7,241 nt of DNA, taken from NCBI GenBank assembly GCA_046345315.1, contig JBKDKA010000181.1, positions 1 through 7,241 on the forward strand, written 5' to 3'. This stretch comes from F1-80-MAGs062 sp046345315 (GTDB taxonomy: Bacteria > Planctomycetota > Planctomycetia > Planctomycetales > Planctomycetaceae). The position numbers and the translations under genes are program-made. The notes beneath the pieces are model-generated. The model had not been told where the DNA came from, did no database searches, and saw only the letters and a program-made list of their open reading frames with translations. Below are positions 6,264 to 7,241 of this stretch, in pieces. How positions within the stretch are numbered: the stretch's first letter is position 1; each line of letters opens with the position of its first letter.

Positions 6264-6280
6264 GTCGTTCCGACGGAACG
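6262..6280 (-). other. Two mutually exclusive hairpins at the tRNA 5' end
   Basis: CCGTCG/CGACGG (6262-6276, loop TTC) and CGTTCC/GGAACG (6266-6280, loop GAC) are both perfect 6-base stems that share bases, so only one can form at a time. The first includes the first two bases of the mature tRNA and would compete with its acceptor stem. The second leaves the tRNA free. They lie in the tRNA 5' leader. Confidence 0.35.
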
Positions 6281-6317
6281 TCTCCCGTTGTCATTCTCAG
6301 ACTTCAGGAAGCGGCAC

Positions 6318-6345
6318 AATATAACCACTTTACGATCAGAAACAA
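6318..6345 (-). promoter_or_regulatory. Candidate promoter of tRNA-Ser
   Basis: On the minus strand, TTGTTT (6340-6345) and TATATT (6318-6323) are spaced by 16 bases. The -10 matches the consensus at 5 of 6 positions and the -35 at only 3. A GC-rich stretch (GTGCCGC) follows the -10, as is common at stable-RNA promoters. Predicted transcription would begin near 6311, about 47 bases before the tRNA. The -35 lies just beyond the stop codon of the upstream ATPase gene. Confidence 0.4.
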
Positions 6346-6347
6346 GT

Positions 6348-7064
6348 TCAGTCCTTCACAGAATGAATTCGGCCATCTTCCATGTTGATGATCCGGTCCG
6401 CAATGTCCAGAATTCGCGGGTCGTGCGTCACCATCAGAATCGGGCAGTTTCGATCCCGAGCCAGCTCCTGGAGCAGTGTGACGACGTCGCGACCTGACTG
6501 ACTGTCCAGTGCGGCCGTCGGTTCGTCGGCCAGAATCAGTTTCGGCTGGCTGGCGAGAGCCCGAGCGATCGCGACTCGCTGTTTCTGCCCGCCCGACATA
6601 CGTGCCGGAAAATAATCCATCCGGTCCGCAAGCCCCACACTCGTCAGAAGATCAATCGTACGCTGATGTGCATCCGCTCGACTGATTTCCGGATGAAGAT
6701 AAAACATCAGTTCCACGTTCTGCCTTGCCGTCATGAACGGAAGCAGATTGTGCTGCTGAAAGATAAACCCGATTTCACGACGTACCAGAACCAGTTCAGC
6801 AGCCTCCGTGTGATGAAGCGGACGGGAAAGTACGGTCAATTCACCGTCCCGAACCGTTCGCAGTGCTCCAATCAGCGTCAACAGCGTCGTCTTTCCGCTC
6901 CCGCTGGGGCCGGTGAGCAGAACGATTTCCCCTGGAGCCACATCAAGGCAGACGTCAAACAGCACCTGCTTCTGAAGTTCACCTTCACCGAAGGAAAAAT
7001 TCAGATGGCGTGCCGAAATCACCGGCATCTGACGATCAGTCATCATTGATGACGCTTCAGACAT
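6348..7064 (-). CDS. ABC transporter ATP-binding protein, DevA/MacB/LolD type
   Basis: This 238-residue cytoplasmic ATPase would power an inner-membrane FtsX/MacB-type permease. All nucleotide-binding motifs are intact: Walker A GPSGSGKT (52-59), Q-loop FQQHN (102-106), signature MSGGQKQR (156-163), Walker B LILADEPT (176-183, catalytic E181), D-loop ALD (185-187) and switch H214. The segment GEGELQKQVLFDV (26-38) and the C-terminal ILDIADRIINMEDGRI resemble the DevA subfamily (TIGR02982), whose DevBCA partners export glycolipids in cyanobacteria and are widespread elsewhere. In DevBCA operons the ATPase usually comes last. Here no permease or membrane-fusion gene lies downstream, and at least 177 non-coding bases lie upstream, so partners must be further away or absent. 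ATG 7064 has only a weak GGGA upstream; ATG 7046 and ATG 7028 are alternatives. It is unrelated to the phosphonate genes as far as can be seen. The exported substrate is unknown. Confidence 0.95.
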   Translation of the reverse strand: MSEASSMMTDRQMPVISARHLNFSFGEGELQKQVLFDVCLDVAPGEIVLLTGPSGSGKTTLLTLIGALRTVRDGELTVLSRPLHHTEAAELVLVRREIGFIFQQHNLLPFMTARQNVELMFYLHPEISRADAHQRTIDLLTSVGLADRMDYFPARMSGGQKQRVAIARALASQPKLILADEPTAALDSQSGRDVVTLLQELARDRNCPILMVTHDPRILDIADRIINMEDGRIHSVKD

Positions 7065-7104
7065 ACCAATCCCGATTGTGACTCTGAACTATTGCATTTT
7101 CAGT

Positions 7105-7116
7105 CATCAATTGATG
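7105..7116. promoter_or_regulatory. Perfect 12-base palindrome upstream of the ABC ATPase
   Basis: CATCAATTGATG is a perfect palindrome centred 46 bases before the ATPase start. Its position suits an operator overlapping a promoter, though I cannot identify a firm -35/-10 pair around it. It shares the CAATTG core with AACAATTGTT at 3736-3745. Confidence 0.35.
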
Positions 7117-7135
7117 GAAAACGAAAGGTGGTTCT

Positions 7136-7198
7136 TGTGTGCCACTGGCTATGCCAGTGTTTTTGAACCAACAGCACTGGCATAGCCAGTGGCTCACA
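7136..7198. repeat. Nested inverted repeat, REP-like element
   Basis: The arm GCCACTGGCTATGCCAGTG (7141-7159) is matched perfectly in reverse complement at 7175-7193, a 19-base stem around a 15-base loop. After one T-T mismatch, TGTG/CACA extends the stem by 4. Each arm is itself a palindrome: CACTGGC, 3-base spacer TAT or ATA, GCCAGTG. The element is therefore four copies of one 7-mer in alternating orientation. It could form one long hairpin or two small ones. The structure fits REP/BIME elements moved by RAYT (Y1-type) transposases, and I recall similar sequences as common in planctomycete genomes. No transposase is in the window. Confidence 0.85.
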
Positions 7199-7241
7199 TT
7201 AATGGATCGTTGACAGAGCACTATGGTCATCCGCAGAAACA

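Noticed and set aside
7210..7238. TTGACA at 7210-7215 as a promoter pointing right
   Set aside because: No -10 hexamer at 16-18 bases before the window ends.

Overview
The window looks like a chromosomal segment from a Planctomycetes-type bacterium. This is inferred from a DUF5690 membrane protein, a DevA-like ATPase, weak or absent Shine-Dalgarno signals at several starts, and a nested palindromic repeat of a kind I associate with planctomycete genomes. No ribosomal marker is present, so the assignment is tentative.

The core (about 629-5934) is a compact phosphonate-catabolism locus of five genes. On the plus strand is an HD-domain protein of the PhnZ-like family (629-1171). Convergent to it, on the minus strand, is a two-gene operon: a DUF5690/MFS-like 12-helix membrane protein (2340-3674) whose end overlaps the start of a zinc-dependent, phosphonate-associated alcohol dehydrogenase (1241-2350). 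Divergent from that operon, on the plus strand, are a FAD-dependent amine oxidase-like protein (3794-4978) and phosphonoacetaldehyde hydrolase, PhnX (5140-5934).

The simplest reading is that the membrane protein imports a phosphonate. The flavoenzyme would then oxidise an aminophosphonate such as 2-aminoethylphosphonate (AEP) or an N-methyl form to phosphonoacetaldehyde, and PhnX would split that into acetaldehyde and phosphate. The dehydrogenase would handle an alcohol/aldehyde step, and the HD protein would open a second, oxygen-dependent C-P cleavage route from alpha-hydroxy phosphonates. The usual partners PhnW (transaminase), PhnY (alpha-hydroxylase) and the PhnCDE transporter are absent from the window. 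Only the PhnX assignment is secure at the level of reaction.

To the right, on the minus strand, are tRNA-Ser(GCU) (6175-6263) and a DevA/MacB-type ABC ATPase (6348-7064) with no permease in view. The right edge (7136-7198) carries a nested, REP-like inverted repeat. The left 628 bases hold no convincing gene. Two short motifs recur only in non-coding DNA: GAATGCA (upstream of the HD gene and in the divergent promoter region) and CAATTG-centred palindromes. Together they suggest a shared but unidentified regulator.
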